A stretch of DNA of 64,000 bases. It comes from an uncultured Mucilaginibacter sp. (GTDB lineage: Bacteria; Bacteroidota; Bacteroidia; Sphingobacteriales; Sphingobacteriaceae). The position numbers and the translations under genes are program-made. Shown piece after piece: positions 63,553-64,000 of the stretch (within the stretch, counting starts at the first letter, position 1; each line of letters begins with the position of its first letter). A model generated the notes under the pieces. The model did not search any database, had not been told where the DNA came from, and worked only from the letters and a program-made list of their open reading frames with translations. The stretch lies in the NCBI RefSeq assembly GCF_903893715.1, contig NZ_CAITNG010000133.1, forward strand, positions 1 to 64,000. Direction: 5' to 3'.

Positions 63553-63745
63553 TTTTTTGTTCCATACAATATCCACATAATTTGCTACACCGAAAAAAAA
63601 TACTTGGAAAAACTATGGCTGTATCGTGCCTGCGTTCATCCAAAGGAAAAAATTAACAATAAAATATTACTCAGTTTATTATCTATAATAAAAAAATATT
63701 TATATTGGATTGATTTTATATCTAAACCTTTTAACCTTAACCTAT

Positions 63746-64000
63746 ATGATAACTATTGGCCAAAAACCCGCGTTCAACTTTGTACAAACCGTATTTACGT
63801 TAAATATGTTCGCCAACCTGGTGAGCGACAAAGAAGCATCGGATGCGCAACTGCAAGCCGAACTGAGTACTATGCTCAATGCCCTGCTCACCAACGATAA
63901 CGTACAAAACCTGATGGGCGTTTGGGAAGTGGTTTGGGGGCCGGTTGTTGGTTCGTACGGTACCGATGCCGACCCGAAAGACCCAACGAAACAAATTGTA
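63746..64000 (+). CDS. N-terminal part of an unidentified protein, cut by the window end
   Basis: 85 codons from ATG 63746 (MITIGQKPAFNFVQTVFTLN) to the window end without a stop. No signal peptide. The N-terminal portion is helical (MFANLVSDKEASDAQLQAEL) and reaches VWEVVWGPVVGSYG. Similar openings occur in Bacteroidota lipase-like proteins, but the catalytic part is outside, so this is only a suggestion. Confidence 0.55.
   Translation, partial: MITIGQKPAFNFVQTVFTLNMFANLVSDKEASDAQLQAELSTMLNALLTNDNVQNLMGVWEVVWGPVVGSYGTDADPKDPTKQIV

Larger units (their letters stand above)
63333..63745. other. Intergenic region with two repeat arrays
   Basis: A 413-base gap. 63355-63394 is a period-8 array and 63518-63552 a period-7 array. 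Between them no recognisable gene; a minus-strand frame through here is made of repeat sequence at both ends. From 63600 the DNA is AT-rich and probably holds the promoter of the next gene. Confidence 0.6.

Noticed and set aside
63329-63643. 104-codon minus-strand frame upstream of glnS
   Set aside because: Both ends are encoded by repeat arrays and the middle has no recognisable domain.

Overview
The window looks like chromosomal DNA of a free-living Bacteroidota, most likely family Sphingobacteriaceae (Mucilaginibacter- or Pedobacter-like). This is inferred from the many secreted plant- and fungal-polysaccharide hydrolases (GH92, GH35, GH106, PL4, GH8), candidate TAnnTTTG -7 promoter boxes close to start codons, lipoproteins with Bacteroidota-type lipoboxes, a single long topoisomerase IV A protein with an acidic tail, and families typical of the phylum (DUF2027-Smr protein, small acidic protein, TolC/HlyD pair). 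There are no rRNAs, tRNAs, CRISPR arrays, prophage genes or transposases.

Layout. 0-4.6 kb: a signalling locus with a histidine kinase cut by the window edge and carrying an in-frame TAG, a sigma54-type response regulator split by an extra A in an A8 run, and an intact PAS-PAS-HisKA-HATPase-REC-Hpt hybrid kinase. 4.7-5.8 kb: a glycosyltransferase. 6.3-12.1 kb: a phosphate operon (porin, pstS, pstC, pstA, pstB, phoU) with a PHO-box-like direct repeat in front and a strong hairpin between pstS and pstC. 12.2-30 kb: secreted carbohydrate enzymes interspersed with parC, an RRM protein, trmO, toxin-antitoxin remnants, htpG and a VF530 protein. 30-38 kb: flavin reductase, a SdpR/SdpI-like pair with a 12-bp-arm palindrome, purN, an ArnT-like transferase, twin cold-shock genes, a KAS III protein and a DUF2027-Smr protein. 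38-47 kb: a YiaK-like dehydrogenase, GH8, a pseudouridine synthase, panB, carA with a candidate leader terminator, a ParE-type module whose toxin has lost its start codon, a DEAD-box helicase and gpsA. 47-64 kb: a HlyD/TolC efflux pair, a polysaccharide deacetylase, an OMPLA-like barrel, a SirB1-like protein, a TMEM175 channel, prfB with its programmed +1 frameshift, pgi, an SDR, a VapBC-type pair, glnS and the start of an unidentified gene.

The least ordinary content lies between the genes. Several families of short repeats recur: degenerate arrays with an exact 7-nt period, arrays with an exact 8-nt period built from shared words, a 36-nt GC-rich palindromic element (three copies), a paired GTAGCCCC palindrome element (two copies) and REP-like palindromes with a TTnCAA centre (two composite copies and a related hairpin). 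Many touch or enter gene ends and supply stop codons, C-terminal tails or N-terminal residues. Two inverted copies of the 36-nt element bracket the SDR and VapBC genes. No complete novel defence or biosynthetic system was recognised.
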